This document shows positions 34,698 to 44,799 of a stretch of DNA of 64,000 nucleotides, in pieces (position 1 is the first letter of the stretch; each line of letters opens with the position of its first letter). This DNA is from Streptococcus gwangjuense (lineage in GTDB: Bacteria; Bacillota; Bacilli; Lactobacillales; Streptococcaceae). The notes below the pieces were generated by a model that saw nothing but the letters and a program-made list of their open reading frames with translations, was not told the origin of the DNA and searched no databases. The DNA is taken from NCBI RefSeq assembly GCF_003627155.1, contig NZ_CP032621.1, forward strand, positions 744,001-808,000, in the 5' to 3' direction. The translations under genes and the position numbers were made by a program.

Positions 34698-35045
34698 CTA
34701 TCTTTCCGATTTTGTAAAGACACCACGTTCTACCAAGCTATCCATGAGGAAATAGAATTTTTCCTGATGAATGTGGTGGTCTTCTGATTTGAAAATATCA
34801 ACTAGACGTAGCCCAAACTTGTCAGTGATATTGATTTTAGCACCTGTAAGTTCCTTGTTAATGATGATTTTGAGCTGGAATCCCTCACCGCTGTTTGGAA
34901 CCTTTTCAAGCAGGCGAGTTAGTTCATAGTTACCAACTTTTGTCTCAAAAAATGTGTTGTCCTTAAGGGTGAATTTCTTAACAGAAGGACTAAGAGTGTA
35001 GTCGTAACGACAATTTTTTAACTGAATGGTTTTTTCAAATGCCAT
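34698..35045 (-). CDS. DUF1831 family protein
   Basis: A 115-aa soluble protein matching DUF1831, a small family found next to cysteine desulfurase genes in lactic acid bacteria. That is its position here, 4 nt after the desulfurase. GGAGG precedes the ATG. No catalytic residues are recognisable. The association suggests an accessory role in sulfur transfer, which is inference. Confidence 0.8.
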   Translation of the reverse strand: MAFEKTIQLKNCRYDYTLSPSVKKFTLKDNTFFETKVGNYELTRLLEKVPNSGEGFQLKIIINKELTGAKINITDKFGLRLVDIFKSEDHHIHQEKFYFLMDSLVERGVFTKSER

Positions 35046-35049
35046 ATGG

Positions 35050-36165
35050 CTAACCTCCGATAATTTCTTTTAAGGTTTTTGCGAGGGTATGTAGGTCTTC
35101 AACAGTATTTTCTGGCGACAAACTGATACGAACGGATTCCTTCAAGCGTTTTGAATTTGCCCCGTACATGGCTTCAAGAACATGGCTGGATTGTACAATG
35201 CCTGCAGTACAGGCTGAGCCAGTAGAGATTGAAATTCCAGCTAAATCTAGACGAAGGAGTAAGAGGTCGTTTTTCTGGCCAGGAAATCCAATATTGAGAA
35301 CATAAGGGAGATGATGTTGTCCTCTATTCAAGTAATACTGAACTCCCTCTAGCTCTGCAAGAAAGGCAGTTTCTAGATTTTGTACATGTTGAAAATTGTC
35401 TTCTTGCTTTTCTAGGTCTTCTTTTAGGGCCGCAAGCATGCCTACGATGGCAGCCAGATTTTCAGTCCCTGCACGTTTTTTCTGTTCTTGGTCTCCGCCA
35501 TGTAGATAGGAATCAAAATCCATGCTAGATGCGTAGAGAAAGCCGATTCCCTTAGGACCATGGAACTTGTGGGCAGAAGCAGTGAGAAAATCAATGCCCA
35601 ATTCTTCTGGGTGTATAGGGATTTTACCAATAGCCTGAACTGCATCAACATGATAGGCAGCAGGGTGTTGCTTGAGTATTTGGCCAATTTCAGCAATGGG
35701 AAGTAGGTTTCCAGTTTCATTATTGGCAAACATGGTAGAAACCAAAATCGTATCATCACGTAAAGCTTTTTGAATTTGCTGGGCTAAGATTTCTTGATTT
35801 TCTGGCTGAATAATGGTTACTTCAAACCCAAAGTGTTGAACCAAGTAATCAATTGTTTCAAGGACGGCATGGTGCTCAATGGCAGTTGTGATGATATGTT
35901 TTCCTTGTTCTTGATGACGAAGGCAGTAGCCAATGATGGCAGTATTGTTGCCTTCTGTCCCACCAGAAGTGAAAAAGATATGTTGAGGTTTTGTCCCCAG
36001 TAACTGAGCTAGTTCCTGACGGGCTTCTCGCAAGAGTTTGCCAGCTTGACGACCATGACCATGAATACTAGATGGATTGCCATGGGTTTCTTGCATCACC
36101 TTGGTCATCGCTGAAATAGCAACTGCTGACATGGGAGTCGTTGCAGCATTGTCCAAATAAATCAA
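35050..36165 (-). CDS. Cysteine desulfurase (NifS/IscS family)
   Basis: A 371-aa PLP enzyme that removes sulfur from cysteine for tRNA thiolation or iron-sulfur assembly. The PLP lysine is in SAHKFHGPKG (about residue 200). The persulfide-forming cysteine is in TGSACTAG (about residue 318). The start codon is TTG (36163-36165) with AAGGTG as ribosome-binding site overlapping the prs stop. It may be the tRNA-modifying type. No iscU or sufU gene is adjacent. Confidence 0.9.
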   Translation of the reverse strand: MIYLDNAATTPMSAVAISAMTKVMQETHGNPSSIHGHGRQAGKLLREARQELAQLLGTKPQHIFFTSGGTEGNNTAIIGYCLRHQEQGKHIITTAIEHHAVLETIDYLVQHFGFEVTIIQPENQEILAQQIQKALRDDTILVSTMFANNETGNLLPIAEIGQILKQHPAAYHVDAVQAIGKIPIHPEELGIDFLTASAHKFHGPKGIGFLYASSMDFDSYLHGGDQEQKKRAGTENLAAIVGMLAALKEDLEKQEDNFQHVQNLETAFLAELEGVQYYLNRGQHHLPYVLNIGFPGQKNDLLLLRLDLAGISISTGSACTAGIVQSSHVLEAMYGANSKRLKESVRISLSPENTVEDLHTLAKTLKEIIGG

Positions 36166-36174
36166 AGAATCACC

Positions 36175-37134
36175 TTATTTCTTTTTGTTGTAAGCAAAGA
36201 GTGGGCTGACTGGTTTTCTTTCGTGGATACGGACGATAGCATCACCAATTAACTCACTAGCAGTGATGTAGCATACGTTTTTAGGAGTTTTTTCTTTTGT
36301 TGCTACTGAATCAGTCACAAGAATTTCTTTAATATTAGTATTGTCAAGAAGTTCAGCAGCTCCTTCGACGAAGAGGCCGTGGCTAGAAACAGCATAAATT
36401 TCTGTAGCACCTTCACGTTCAACGATTTTAGCAGCTTCAGAGAAGGTACGTCCTGTATTTAAAATATCGTCAATCAAGATAGCTTTCTTACCTTCAACAT
36501 CACCGATGATATAACCTTCGTTGCGAGTTGCATCGTCTTGTGGGTAGTCGATAATGGCGATAGGAGCATCAAGATATTCAGCCAAGCTACGAGCGCGTTT
36601 CACACCTGAATTTTTAGGGCTGACAACAACAACATCTGAACCAAGTAAGCCCTTATCGCAATAATGTTTTGCAAATAGGGGAACTGTGAAAAGGTTATCG
36701 ACAGGAATATCAAAGAATCCTTGAACCTGAACGGCATGTAAATCAAGCGTAAGGATACGATCAACACCAGCCTTAACTAGCATATTGGCAACCAGTTTTG
36801 CTGTAAGTGGCTCACGAGGTGAAGCGATGCGGTCTTGACGTGCATAGCCAAAATATGGAAGGACTACGTTGATGCTGTGGGCACTTGCACGCACACAAGC
36901 GTCGACCATGATAAGCAATTCCATTAGGTGGTTGTTAACAGGGAAACTTGTTGATTGGATGATGTAAACATCATAACCACGGACACTTTCTTCAATATTT
37001 ACTTGAATTTCTCCGTCTGAAAATTGACGTGATGATAGTTTTCCAAGTGGGACACCAACAGCTTGAGCAATTTTCTGTGCAATCTCTTGGTTAGAGTTGA
37101 GTGCGAAAAGTTTCATGTTTTTTCTATCTGACAT
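36175..37134 (-). CDS. prs: Ribose-phosphate pyrophosphokinase
   Basis: A 319-aa PRPP synthase making the precursor for nucleotides, His, Trp and NAD. The flexible-loop and ATP region reads [19 protein letters not shown]. The PRPP-binding loop is [14 protein letters not shown] (about residues 223-236). GAGGAC precedes the ATG. It is the first gene of a minus-strand unit with cysteine desulfurase, DUF1831 and the 71-aa gene. Confidence 0.95.
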   Translation of the reverse strand: MSDRKNMKLFALNSNQEIAQKIAQAVGVPLGKLSSRQFSDGEIQVNIEESVRGYDVYIIQSTSFPVNNHLMELLIMVDACVRASAHSINVVLPYFGYARQDRIASPREPLTAKLVANMLVKAGVDRILTLDLHAVQVQGFFDIPVDNLFTVPLFAKHYCDKGLLGSDVVVVSPKNSGVKRARSLAEYLDAPIAIIDYPQDDATRNEGYIIGDVEGKKAILIDDILNTGRTFSEAAKIVEREGATEIYAVSSHGLFVEGAAELLDNTNIKEILVTDSVATKEKTPKNVCYITASELIGDAIVRIHERKPVSPLFAYNKKK

Positions 37135-37220
37135 TATAGACCGTCCTCTGTAAACTTTTTAAATCCTAGTCATATCTGCCTAGCCTATATGAACTGGGAT
37201 TTTTGTATTTTATCTTTTCT

Positions 37221-37229
37221 ATTTTACCA
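37221..37229 (-). promoter_or_regulatory. Extended -10 promoter of the prs unit
   Basis: TGG-TAAAAT on the minus strand, about 87 nt before prs. The leader contains an imperfect stem (37161-37175 with 37187-37203) that could be a terminator for the upstream CYTH gene or an attenuator. Confidence 0.55.
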
Positions 37230-37245
37230 AAAAATAGAGATTATT

Positions 37246-37815
37246 TCAGCTATTTTTCATGCTTTTGACAAATCGGACCAATTTTGAGGGAGCTTTTTGA
37301 TAAGCAATCTGATTTTCCTCTAAAAATTGCTGGAAATCTTGTTTCCCTTGCTCGTGATTTTCAACTTCAAGCTCTAATTCGTAATCTGTAATATCAAAGT
37401 ACTGACTTTCATCCAGCGCCATGAGACCGATAGCTGTTTGCATTTCATAGCGAAGCGTTGTTAGACAACCAAGGACCTGCCATTTTTTACTTTGGATACC
37501 ATGTTTAGCCAATTCATCTAGCACAAGCCCTTGAGGAAGTTCTTCCTTGCTCAGATAGTTTTCAGCATCTTTTAGTTGCAATTTTTGATTGTATTCCATG
37601 TTTCCAACACTTTGCGGGACTTTGAGTGTCAATTCTGCCCAGTCTTCAAAGGTTCGAATGCGCATAGCAACTTTCTTTTCTCGCAGCTCAAAATCAGGTG
37701 TGTCTATGTAGTAATTTTTTTGAAGAACAGGAGTGACGTCTGTGAACTGGTCTTTGAGACGATTGTATTCATCTTTTTTCAAGAGTGTTTTCAATTCAAT
37801 TTCTAAATGTTTCAT
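37246..37815 (-). CDS. CYTH domain protein
   Basis: A 189-aa protein of the CYTH (triphosphate tunnel) superfamily. The signature ExExK is at Glu5-Glu7-Lys9 (EIELK). Further alternating acidic and basic strands include KVAMRIRTF and EVENHE. Such proteins hydrolyse inorganic or organic triphosphates. The gene is divergent from relQ, a conserved arrangement in Firmicutes, which hints at a link to alarmone or polyphosphate metabolism (inference). Confidence 0.88.
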   Translation of the reverse strand: MKHLEIELKTLLKKDEYNRLKDQFTDVTPVLQKNYYIDTPDFELREKKVAMRIRTFEDWAELTLKVPQSVGNMEYNQKLQLKDAENYLSKEELPQGLVLDELAKHGIQSKKWQVLGCLTTLRYEMQTAIGLMALDESQYFDITDYELELEVENHEQGKQDFQQFLEENQIAYQKAPSKLVRFVKSMKNS

Positions 37816-37852
37816 TTTTCTTACCTTTTCTTTATCGTTGAAAGCGGATTTA

Positions 37853-37861
37853 TGGTATAAT
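37853..37861 (+). promoter_or_regulatory. Extended -10 promoter of relQ-nadK-rluD
   Basis: TGG-TATAAT ends at 37861, 82 nt before relQ. Confidence 0.6.
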
Positions 37862-37943
37862 AAGCATTGTATTTATTGTATATGAATCTGGAGAAAAAAT
37901 CAAAGATATTTTTGAAGGATAATATGAGAATAAGGGAGAATAT

Positions 37944-38615
37944 ATGACCTTAGAATGGGAAGAATTTCTAGATCCTTACATTCAAGCTGTTGGTGAGTTA
38001 AAGATTAAACTTCGTGGTATTCGTAAGCAATATCGTAAACAAAATAAGCATTCTCCAATTGAGTTTGTGACTGGTCGAGTCAAGCCAATTGAGAGCATTA
38101 AGGAAAAAATGGCTCGTCGTGGCATTACTTATGCGACCTTAGAGCACGATTTGCAGGATATTGCTGGCTTGCGTGTGATGGTTCAGTTTGTAGATGACGT
38201 CAAGGAAGTAGTGGAGATTTTGCGCAAACGTCAGGATATGCGGATCATACAGGAGCGCGATTACATTACTCATCGAAAATCCTCAGGCTATCGTTCCTAC
38301 CATGTGGTAGTTGAATATTCGGTTGATACCATCAATGGAGCCAAGACCATTTTGGCGGAAATTCAGATTCGTACCTTGGCCATGAATTTCTGGGCAACAA
38401 TAGAACATTCTCTCAACTACAAGTACCAAGGGGATTTCCCAGAGGAAATTAAAAAGAGACTGGAAATTACCGCCAAAATTGCCCATCAGTTGGATGAAGA
38501 AATGGGTAAAATTCGAGATGATATTCAGGAAGCCCAGGCTCTTTTTGATCCTTTGAGTAGAAAATTAAATGACGGTGTAGGAAACAGTGACGATACAGAT
38601 GAAGAATACAGGTAA
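37944..38615 (+). CDS. relQ: Small alarmone synthetase RelQ (GTP pyrophosphokinase)
   Basis: A 223-aa single-domain (p)ppGpp synthetase without a hydrolase domain. Conserved synthetase segments are [20 protein letters not shown] (GTP-binding region), [31 protein letters not shown] and [24 protein letters not shown]. Members of this group form tetramers with an allosteric pppGpp site. The gene overlaps nadK by 17 nt, so NADP supply and alarmone synthesis are co-expressed. Confidence 0.95.
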   Translation: MTLEWEEFLDPYIQAVGELKIKLRGIRKQYRKQNKHSPIEFVTGRVKPIESIKEKMARRGITYATLEHDLQDIAGLRVMVQFVDDVKEVVEILRKRQDMRIIQERDYITHRKSSGYRSYHVVVEYSVDTINGAKTILAEIQIRTLAMNFWATIEHSLNYKYQGDFPEEIKKRLEITAKIAHQLDEEMGKIRDDIQEAQALFDPLSRKLNDGVGNSDDTDEEYR

Positions 38616-39417
38616 ACGAATTGACCTGATAGCCAATAGAAAACCGCAGAGTCAAAGGGTTTTGTATGAATTGCGAGATCGTTTGAAGAGAAATCAGTTT
38701 ATACTCAATGATACCAATCCGGACATTGTAATCTCCATTGGTGGGGATGGTATGCTCTTGTCGGCCTTTCATAAGTACGAAAACCAACTTGATAAGGTAC
38801 GCTTTATCGGTGTTCACACTGGACATTTGGGCTTCTATACGGACTACCGTGATTTTGAGTTGGACAAGCTAGTGACTAATTTGCAGCTAGATACTGGGGC
38901 AAAGGTATCATACCCTGTTCTGAATGTGAAGGTCTTTCTTGAAAATGGTGAAGTTAAGATTTTCAGAGCACTAAATGAAGCCAGTATCCGCAGGTCGGAT
39001 CGAACCATGGTGGCGGATGTTGTGATTAATGGTGTCCACTTTGAACGTTTTCGTGGAGATGGGCTAACAGTTTCGACGCCGACTGGTAGTACAGCCTATA
39101 ACAAGTCTCTCGGTGGAGCTGTTTTACATCCTACCATTGAAGCTCTTCAGTTGACGGAAATTGCCAGCCTTAATAATCGTGTCTATCGAACGCTGGGTTC
39201 ATCTATTATTGTTCCTAAGAAGGATAAGATTGAACTTATCCCAACGAGAAACGATTACCATACTATTTCTGTTGACAATAGCGTTTATTCCTTCCGCAAT
39301 ATTGAACGAATCGAATATCAAATCGACCATCATAAGATTCACTTTGTCGCGTCGCCGAGTCACACCAGTTTTTGGAATCGTGTTAAAGATGCTTTCATCG
39401 GCGAGGTAGACGAATGA
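38599..39417 (+). CDS. nadK: NAD kinase
   Basis: A 272-aa enzyme making NADP from NAD and ATP or polyphosphate. The diacylglycerol-kinase-like GGDG motif is at residues 48-51. The [14 protein letters not shown] motif lies near 154-167. [10 protein letters not shown] at 38599 is the likely start. The Met four codons earlier is possible, but the family N-terminus favours this one. It overlaps relQ at the front and rluD at the back (ATGA). Confidence 0.95.
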   Translation: MKNTGKRIDLIANRKPQSQRVLYELRDRLKRNQFILNDTNPDIVISIGGDGMLLSAFHKYENQLDKVRFIGVHTGHLGFYTDYRDFELDKLVTNLQLDTGAKVSYPVLNVKVFLENGEVKIFRALNEASIRRSDRTMVADVVINGVHFERFRGDGLTVSTPTGSTAYNKSLGGAVLHPTIEALQLTEIASLNNRVYRTLGSSIIVPKKDKIELIPTRNDYHTISVDNSVYSFRNIERIEYQIDHHKIHFVASPSHTSFWNRVKDAFIGEVDE

Positions 39418-40310
39418 AGTTTGAATTTATCGCAGATGAACATGTCAAGGTTAAGACCTTTTTGAAAAAGCACGAGGTTTCGAAGGGGCTTCTGGCCAAG
39501 ATTAAGTTTCGGGGTGGAGCTATTCTAGTCAATGACCAACCGCAAAATGCAACGTATCTATTGGATCTTGGAGATCGAGTTACCATTGACATTCCCGCTG
39601 AGGAAGGCTTTGAAACTCTAGAAGCAATCGAGCGCCCACTGGATATTCTCTATGAGGATGACCATTTTCTAGTCTTGAATAAACCCTATGGAGTGGCGTC
39701 TATTCCTAGTGTCAATCACTCCAATACCATTGCCAATTTTATCAAGGGTTACTACGTTAAGCAAAACTATGAAAATCAGCAGGTTCACATTGTGACTAGA
39801 CTTGATCGTGATACTTCTGGCTTGATGCTCTTTGCCAAACACGGCTATGCCCATGCACGATTAGACAAGCAGTTGCAGAAGAAATCTATCGAGAAACGCT
39901 ACTTTGCTTTGGTTAAAGGTGATGGATATTTGGAGTCAGAGGGGGAAATTATTGCTCCGATTGCGCGTGATGAAGACTCCATTATTACCAGACGAGTGGC
40001 TAAAGGCGGAAAGTATGCCCATACTTCTTACAAGATTGTAGCTTCTTATGGAAATATTCACTTGGTTGATATTCGCCTGCATACTGGACGAACCCATCAA
40101 ATCCGGGTCCATTTTTCTCATATTGGATTTCCTTTGTTGGGAGATGATTTGTATGGTGGTAGTCTGGACGACGGCATCCAACGTCAGGCCCTGCATTGCC
40201 ATTACCTATCCTTTTATCATCCATTTTTAGAGCAAGACTTGCAGTTAGAAAGTCCCTTGCCAGATGATTTTAGCAACCTTATTACCCAGTTATCAACTAA
40301 TACTCTATAA
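39414..40310 (+). CDS. rluD: Ribosomal large-subunit pseudouridine synthase, RluA/RluD family
   Basis: A 298-aa RNA modification enzyme. An N-terminal S4-like RNA-binding domain (about residues 10-70) is followed by the catalytic domain with [15 protein letters not shown], whose Asp near residue 132 is the nucleophile. The C-terminal [13 protein letters not shown] is also conserved. The exact target uridines (23S positions 1911/1915/1917 for true RluD) are inferred from family only. It is the last gene of the relQ unit. Confidence 0.9.
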   Translation: MKFEFIADEHVKVKTFLKKHEVSKGLLAKIKFRGGAILVNDQPQNATYLLDLGDRVTIDIPAEEGFETLEAIERPLDILYEDDHFLVLNKPYGVASIPSVNHSNTIANFIKGYYVKQNYENQQVHIVTRLDRDTSGLMLFAKHGYAHARLDKQLQKKSIEKRYFALVKGDGYLESEGEIIAPIARDEDSIITRRVAKGGKYAHTSYKIVASYGNIHLVDIRLHTGRTHQIRVHFSHIGFPLLGDDLYGGSLDDGIQRQALHCHYLSFYHPFLEQDLQLESPLPDDFSNLITQLSTNTL

Positions 40311-40330
40311 AAACTGTTTCAGAGTATAAT
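40300..40330 (+). promoter_or_regulatory. pta promoter with a dyad at the -10 box
   Basis: TATAAT at 40325-40330, 23 nt before the pta ATG. ATACTCT (40300-40306) and AGAGTAT (40321-40327) form a 7-bp inverted repeat whose right arm runs into the -10 box. It could be an operator or a weak terminator for rluD. Confidence 0.5.
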
Positions 40331-40353
40331 TATTATCTTAAAGGAGAAAACTC

Positions 40354-41328
40354 ATGGAAGTTTTTGAAAGTCTCAAAGCCAACTTGGTTGGTAAAAATGC
40401 TCGTATCGTTCTCCCTGAAGGGGAAGAACCTCGTATTCTTCAAGCGACTAAACGTCTGGTAAAAGAAACAGAAGTAATTCCTGTTTTGCTTGGAAATCCT
40501 GAAAAAATTAAAATTTATCTTGAAATCGAAGGTATCGAAGATGGTTATGAAGTCATCGACCCTCAACACTACGATAAATTTGAAGAAATGGTTGCTGCCT
40601 TGGTAGAGCGTCGCAAGGGCAAAATGTCTGAAGAAGATGCACGCAAGGTTTTGGTTGAAGATGTCAACTATTTTGGTGTTATGTTAGTTTACTTGGGCTT
40701 GGTTGATGGAATGGTATCAGGTGCGATTCACTCAACAGCGTCAACAGTTCGTCCAGCTCTACAAATCATTAAAACTCGTCCAAACGTAACTCGTACTTCA
40801 GGAGCCTTCCTCATGGTTCGTGGTACGGAACGTTACCTCTTTGGGGACTGTGCTATCAATATCAATCCAGATGCAGAAGCCTTGGCTGAGATTGCAATCA
40901 ACTCGGCAATCACAGCTAAGATGTTTGGCATCGAGCCTAAAATCGCTATGCTAAGCTATTCTACTAAAGGTTCAGGATTTGGAGAAAGCGTTGATAAGGT
41001 TGTTGAAGCAACTAAAATTGCTCACGACTTGCGCCCTGACCTTGAAATCGATGGTGAGTTGCAATTTGATGCAGCCTTTGTTCCTGAAACTGCAGCTTTG
41101 AAAGCTCCTGGAAGTACAGTAGCTGGTCAAGCAAATGTCTTCATCTTCCCAGGTATTGAGGCTGGAAATATCGGATACAAGATGGCTGAACGTCTTGGTG
41201 GTTTTGCGGCTGTTGGACCTGTTTTGCAAGGTTTGAACAAGCCTGTTAACGACCTTTCTCGTGGATGTAATGCTGATGATGTCTACAAGTTGACTCTTAT
41301 CACAGCAGCCCAAGCTGTTCATCAATAA
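40354..41328 (+). CDS. pta: Phosphate acetyltransferase
   Basis: A 324-aa short-form enzyme (no N-terminal BioD/DRTGG domains) that interconverts acetyl-CoA and acetyl phosphate. Conserved segments include LPEGEEPRILQA, DGMVSGAIHSTASTVRPALQ and the C-terminal GGFAAVGPVLQGL. AAAGGAG precedes the ATG. It is monocistronic, with its own promoter and terminator. In streptococci the product links pyruvate oxidation to ATP formation through acetate kinase. Confidence 0.96.
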   Translation: MEVFESLKANLVGKNARIVLPEGEEPRILQATKRLVKETEVIPVLLGNPEKIKIYLEIEGIEDGYEVIDPQHYDKFEEMVAALVERRKGKMSEEDARKVLVEDVNYFGVMLVYLGLVDGMVSGAIHSTASTVRPALQIIKTRPNVTRTSGAFLMVRGTERYLFGDCAININPDAEALAEIAINSAITAKMFGIEPKIAMLSYSTKGSGFGESVDKVVEATKIAHDLRPDLEIDGELQFDAAFVPETAALKAPGSTVAGQANVFIFPGIEAGNIGYKMAERLGGFAAVGPVLQGLNKPVNDLSRGCNADDVYKLTLITAAQAVHQ

Positions 41329-41336
41329 TATTTAGT

Positions 41337-41363
41337 CCTCTTTCCCCTTGGAAAGAGGCTTTT
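41337..41363 (+). terminator. Terminator of pta
   Basis: A perfect 9-bp stem CCTCTTTCC/GGAAAGAGG with a 4-nt loop, followed by CTTTTT. Confidence 0.9.
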
Positions 41364-41364
41364 T

Positions 41365-41470
41365 ATACTCAATGAAAATCAAAGAGCAAACTAGGAAACT
41401 AGCCGCAGGCTGTACTTGAGTACGGCAAGGCGACGTTGACGTGGTTTGAATTTGATTTTCGAAGAGTATT
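41365..41470. repeat. BOX repeat element in reverse orientation (boxC-boxA, no boxB)
   Basis: Reading forward, the unit starts ATACTCAATGAAAATCAAAG and passes through the boxC core (ACTAGGAAACTAGCCGCAGG). It ends with the boxA complement (TGGTTTGAATTTGATTTTCG then AAGAGTATT). BoxB modules are absent. The element lies between the pta terminator and the mutY promoter. Confidence 0.87.
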
Positions 41471-41502
41471 AATACTAGGAAAAGGACAGTTAGAATCTTC
41501 TG

Positions 41503-41511
41503 TGTTATACT
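41503..41511 (+). promoter_or_regulatory. Extended -10 promoter of mutY; predicts a leaderless mRNA
   Basis: TGT-TATACT ends at 41511 and the ATG of mutY begins at 41518, six bases later. No ribosome-binding site precedes it. Confidence 0.7.
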
Positions 41512-41517
41512 ATAGAT

Positions 41518-42693
41518 ATGTTAGATTTGAAAGAATACGGTATCGTCATGTGGCCGGAGGAGAAGATCATTTCTTTTCGTGAGAAACTTCTCAACTGGTA
41601 TGATGAAAATAAAAGAGATTTGCCGTGGCGTAGGAGTAAAAATCCTTATCATATTTGGGTGTCTGAAATTATGCTCCAGCAGACTAGGGTAGATACGGTT
41701 ATTCCTTATTACGAACGATTCTTGGACTGGTTTCCAACAGTTAAAAGTTTGGCAACAGCTCCTGAAGAACGTTTGTTGAAGGCTTGGGAAGGCTTGGGTT
41801 ATTATTCTAGAGTTCGCAATATGCAGGCTGCAGCCCAGCAGATTATGACTGACTTTGGTGGTCAATTTCCACATACCTATGAAGGAATTTCCAGCTTGAA
41901 AGGAATTGGACCTTACACAGCAGGAGCCATTTCCAGTATTGCTTTTAACTTGCCTGAGCCAGCTGTAGATGGTAATGTCATGCGGGTTTTGGCGCGTCTG
42001 TTTGAAGTCAATCACGATATTGGCATTCCAAGTAATCGCAAAATTTTTCAGGCAATGATGGAAATCTTGATTGACCCAGAGCGTCCGGGTGACTTTAATC
42101 AAGCCTTGATGGACTTGGGCTCAGATATTGAGGCTCCTGTAAATCCCAGACCAGAAGAAAGCCCAGTTAAGGACTTTAGTGCGGCATATCAGAATGGCAC
42201 AATGGACCGTTATCCAATCAAGGCTCCCAAGAAAAAGCCAGTTCCCATTTATCTCAAAGCCTTGGTGGTCAAAAATGCTCAAGGACAATTTTTACTTGAA
42301 AAAAATGAAAGTGAAAAGCTATTGGCAGGTTTTTGGCATTTCCCCTTGATAGAAGTTGATAACTTTTCGCAAGAAGAGCAGTTTGACCTCTTTCATCAGG
42401 TTGCAGAAGAAAGTGTGAATTTTGGACCCAGTCCAGAAGAGAGTTTCCAGCAGGACTATGACTTAGATGTTGATTGGCTTGATATTTATTTTGAGACTGT
42501 TAAGCATATCTTTAGTCATCGCAAGTGGCATGTTCAAATTGTAGCAGGGCAAGTGAGTGATTTCCATGATTTTTCAGATAGGGAAGTTCGCTGGCTTTCA
42601 CCAGAAGAATTCAAGAATGTTCCACTTGCTAAACCCCAACAAAAAATCTGGCAGGCTTATGCACAAGCCAACTTAGACAGTAGCAAAGACTAG
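41518..42693 (+). CDS. mutY: A/G-specific adenine glycosylase MutY lacking the iron-sulfur cluster
   Basis: A 391-aa base-excision repair enzyme that removes adenine opposite 8-oxoguanine. The catalytic Glu50 lies in [10 protein letters not shown], the HhH motif [10 protein letters not shown] begins at about 127, and the catalytic Asp151 lies in [10 protein letters not shown]-terminal Nudix-like 8-oxoG recognition domain covers about 240-385. The four cysteines that bind 4Fe-4S in classical MutY (C-x6-C-x2-C-x5-C) are replaced by Glu205, Pro212, Ser215 and Ser221 with the spacing kept. So it belongs to the clusterless MutY type known from some lactic acid bacteria. A later Met (residue 11) is possible but also has no ribosome-binding site. 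Confidence 0.93.
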   Translation: MLDLKEYGIVMWPEEKIISFREKLLNWYDENKRDLPWRRSKNPYHIWVSEIMLQQTRVDTVIPYYERFLDWFPTVKSLATAPEERLLKAWEGLGYYSRVRNMQAAAQQIMTDFGGQFPHTYEGISSLKGIGPYTAGAISSIAFNLPEPAVDGNVMRVLARLFEVNHDIGIPSNRKIFQAMMEILIDPERPGDFNQALMDLGSDIEAPVNPRPEESPVKDFSAAYQNGTMDRYPIKAPKKKPVPIYLKALVVKNAQGQFLLEKNESEKLLAGFWHFPLIEVDNFSQEEQFDLFHQVAEESVNFGPSPEESFQQDYDLDVDWLDIYFETVKHIFSHRKWHVQIVAGQVSDFHDFSDREVRWLSPEEFKNVPLAKPQQKIWQAYAQANLDSSKD

Positions 42694-42718
42694 CTATTGT
42701 GTCTTCTTTTTATTTTTT

Positions 42719-42727
42719 TGGTATAAT
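42719..42727 (+). promoter_or_regulatory. Extended -10 promoter of vicRKX
   Basis: TGG-TATAAT ends at 42727, 21 nt before vicR, with an AAAGGTG ribosome-binding site between. It directly follows mutY. Confidence 0.7.
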
Positions 42728-42748
42728 AGTAGAGAAAAAGGTGAACAA

Positions 42749-43456
42749 ATGAAAAAAATATTAATTGTAGATGATGAAAAACCAATCTCGGACATTATCA
42801 AGTTTAATATGACCAAGGAAGGTTACGAGGTTGTAACTGCTTTTAACGGTCGTGAAGCGCTAGAACAATTTGAAGCAGAGCAGCCAGATATTATTATTCT
42901 GGATTTGATGCTTCCAGAAATTGATGGGTTAGAAGTTGCTAAGACTATTCGCAAGACGAGTAGTGTGCCTATTATCATGCTGTCGGCTAAAGATAGTGAG
43001 TTTGATAAGGTTATCGGTTTAGAGCTTGGAGCGGATGACTATGTGACAAAACCCTTCTCAAATCGTGAGTTGCAGGCACGTGTTAAAGCTCTTCTTCGTC
43101 GCACGGACTTGGCTTCTGTAGATAATCAAGAGTCAGATGAAAAGAAAACCCAACCCTTGCAAATTGGGGACTTGGAGATTGTGCCAGATGCTTATGTAGC
43201 TAAGAAATACGGTGAAGAACTAGATTTAACCCACCGTGAATTTGAACTCTTATACCATTTAGCTTCTCATATTGGTCAAGTGATTACACGTGAACATTTG
43301 CTTGAAACGGTCTGGGGTTATGATTATTTCGGAGATGTTCGGACTGTTGACGTAACTATCAGACGTTTGCGTGAGAAGATTGAAGATACACCTAGTCGTC
43401 CAGAGTATATCCTAACACGTCGTGGTGTTGGTTATTATATGAGAAATAATGATTGA
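42749..43456 (+). CDS. vicR: Response regulator VicR (WalR)
   Basis: A 235-aa OmpR-type regulator. The receiver domain has the phospho-acceptor Asp52 in IIILDLMLP and Lys of VTKPFS near 102. A C-terminal winged helix DNA-binding domain follows ([17 protein letters not shown]). VicR is the only essential response regulator in pneumococcus and controls peptidoglycan hydrolases such as PcsB. It overlaps vicK by 8 nt. Confidence 0.97.
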   Translation: MKKILIVDDEKPISDIIKFNMTKEGYEVVTAFNGREALEQFEAEQPDIIILDLMLPEIDGLEVAKTIRKTSSVPIIMLSAKDSEFDKVIGLELGADDYVTKPFSNRELQARVKALLRRTDLASVDNQESDEKKTQPLQIGDLEIVPDAYVAKKYGEELDLTHREFELLYHLASHIGQVITREHLLETVWGYDYFGDVRTVDVTIRRLREKIEDTPSRPEYILTRRGVGYYMRNND

Positions 43457-44798
43457 ATTGATTAGAAAAAATATTCTTACTAGTGATTTTATCTTCATTT
43501 TAATTTTATTGGGTTTTATCTTGATTGTTACCTTGCTCTTACTAGAAAATCGGCGGGATAATATTCGGTTGAAGCAGATTAATCAAAAAGTTAAAGACTT
43601 GATTGCAGGAGATTATTCGCAGGTATTGGATATGCAGGGAAGCTCTGAAATCACTAATATTACCAATAATCTTAATGATTTATCAGAAGTAATCCGTTTG
43701 ACCCAAGAAAATCTGGAACAAGAGAGTAAACGATTGCACAGTATCCTCTCATACATGACAGACGGAGTCCTTGCAACCAATCGTCGTGGCAAGATTACTA
43801 TGATTAATGACATGGCTAAGAAACAGCTAGGTGTTCAGAAAGAAGAGGTTCTCAATAAAAGTATTCTAGAATTGCTTAAGATTGAAGATGAGTATGAACT
43901 TCGTGATTTGATTACCCAAGTTCCTGAGCTTATGATTGATTCTCAGGATGACAATGGTGAGTATCTGAGCCTTCGTGTACGCTTTGCCTTGGTGCGTCGT
44001 GAGTCTGGCTTTATCTCAGGTTTGGTTGCAGTTTTACACGATACGACGGAGCAGGAGAAGGAAGAACGAGAACGAAGACTCTTTGTTTCCAACGTTAGTC
44101 ATGAGCTACGGACGCCTCTGACCAGCGTAAAATCCTATCTTGAAGCCTTGGATGAGGGTGCCTTGTCAGAACCTGTAGCGCCAGACTTTATCAAGGTATC
44201 TCTAGACGAAACCAACCGTATGATGCGAATGGTGACAGATCTTCTCCATCTTTCACGGATTGATAATGCGACCAGTCACCTAGATGTGGAACTGATTAAC
44301 TTTACTGCCTTTATTACCTTTATTCTTAACCGTTTTGATAAGATGAGGGGATCAGATGAAGAGAAGAAATACGAATTGGTTAGAGATTATCCGATTACGT
44401 CTGTCTGGATTGAAATTGATACAGACAAAATGACGCAGGTGATTGATAATATTCTTAACAATGCCATTAAGTATTCACCAGATGGTGGGAAAATCACAGT
44501 GACCATGAAGACAACTGATGATCAGATGATTTTATCTATCTCAGACCAAGGTTTGGGTATTCCTAAGCAGGATTTACCACGTATTTTTGACCGTTTTTAT
44601 CGTGTTGATCGTGCCAGAAGTCGTGCCCAAGGTGGTACAGGCCTAGGACTGTCCATTGCTAAAGAAATTATCAAACAACATAAGGGCTTTATTTGGGCCA
44701 AGAGTGAATACGGTAAGGGATCAACCTTCACCATTGTGTTACCTTATGATAAGGATGCAGTGAAAGAAGAAGTATGGGAGGACGAAGTAGAAGACTAG
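43449..44798 (+). CDS. vicK: Sensor histidine kinase VicK (WalK)
   Basis: A 449-aa kinase with the streptococcal layout: one transmembrane helix (about residues 13-33) with almost no extracellular part, then HAMP (about 35-87), PAS (about 95-200), HisKA with the autophosphorylated His218 in NVSHELRTP, and a HATPase domain with [15 protein letters not shown] and [11 protein letters not shown]. This is simpler than the bacillar WalK, which has two membrane helices and an external sensor domain. Confidence 0.97.
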   Translation: MIELIRKNILTSDFIFILILLGFILIVTLLLLENRRDNIRLKQINQKVKDLIAGDYSQVLDMQGSSEITNITNNLNDLSEVIRLTQENLEQESKRLHSILSYMTDGVLATNRRGKITMINDMAKKQLGVQKEEVLNKSILELLKIEDEYELRDLITQVPELMIDSQDDNGEYLSLRVRFALVRRESGFISGLVAVLHDTTEQEKEERERRLFVSNVSHELRTPLTSVKSYLEALDEGALSEPVAPDFIKVSLDETNRMMRMVTDLLHLSRIDNATSHLDVELINFTAFITFILNRFDKMRGSDEEKKYELVRDYPITSVWIEIDTDKMTQVIDNILNNAIKYSPDGGKITVTMKTTDDQMILSISDQGLGIPKQDLPRIFDRFYRVDRARSRAQGGTGLGLSIAKEIIKQHKGFIWAKSEYGKGSTFTIVLPYDKDAVKEEVWEDEVED

Positions 44799-44799
44799 A

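Noticed and set aside
37161..37203. A PurR box or riboswitch in the prs leader
   Set aside because: Only an imperfect hairpin is visible, with no match to the PurR motif or to a known purine or PRPP riboswitch.
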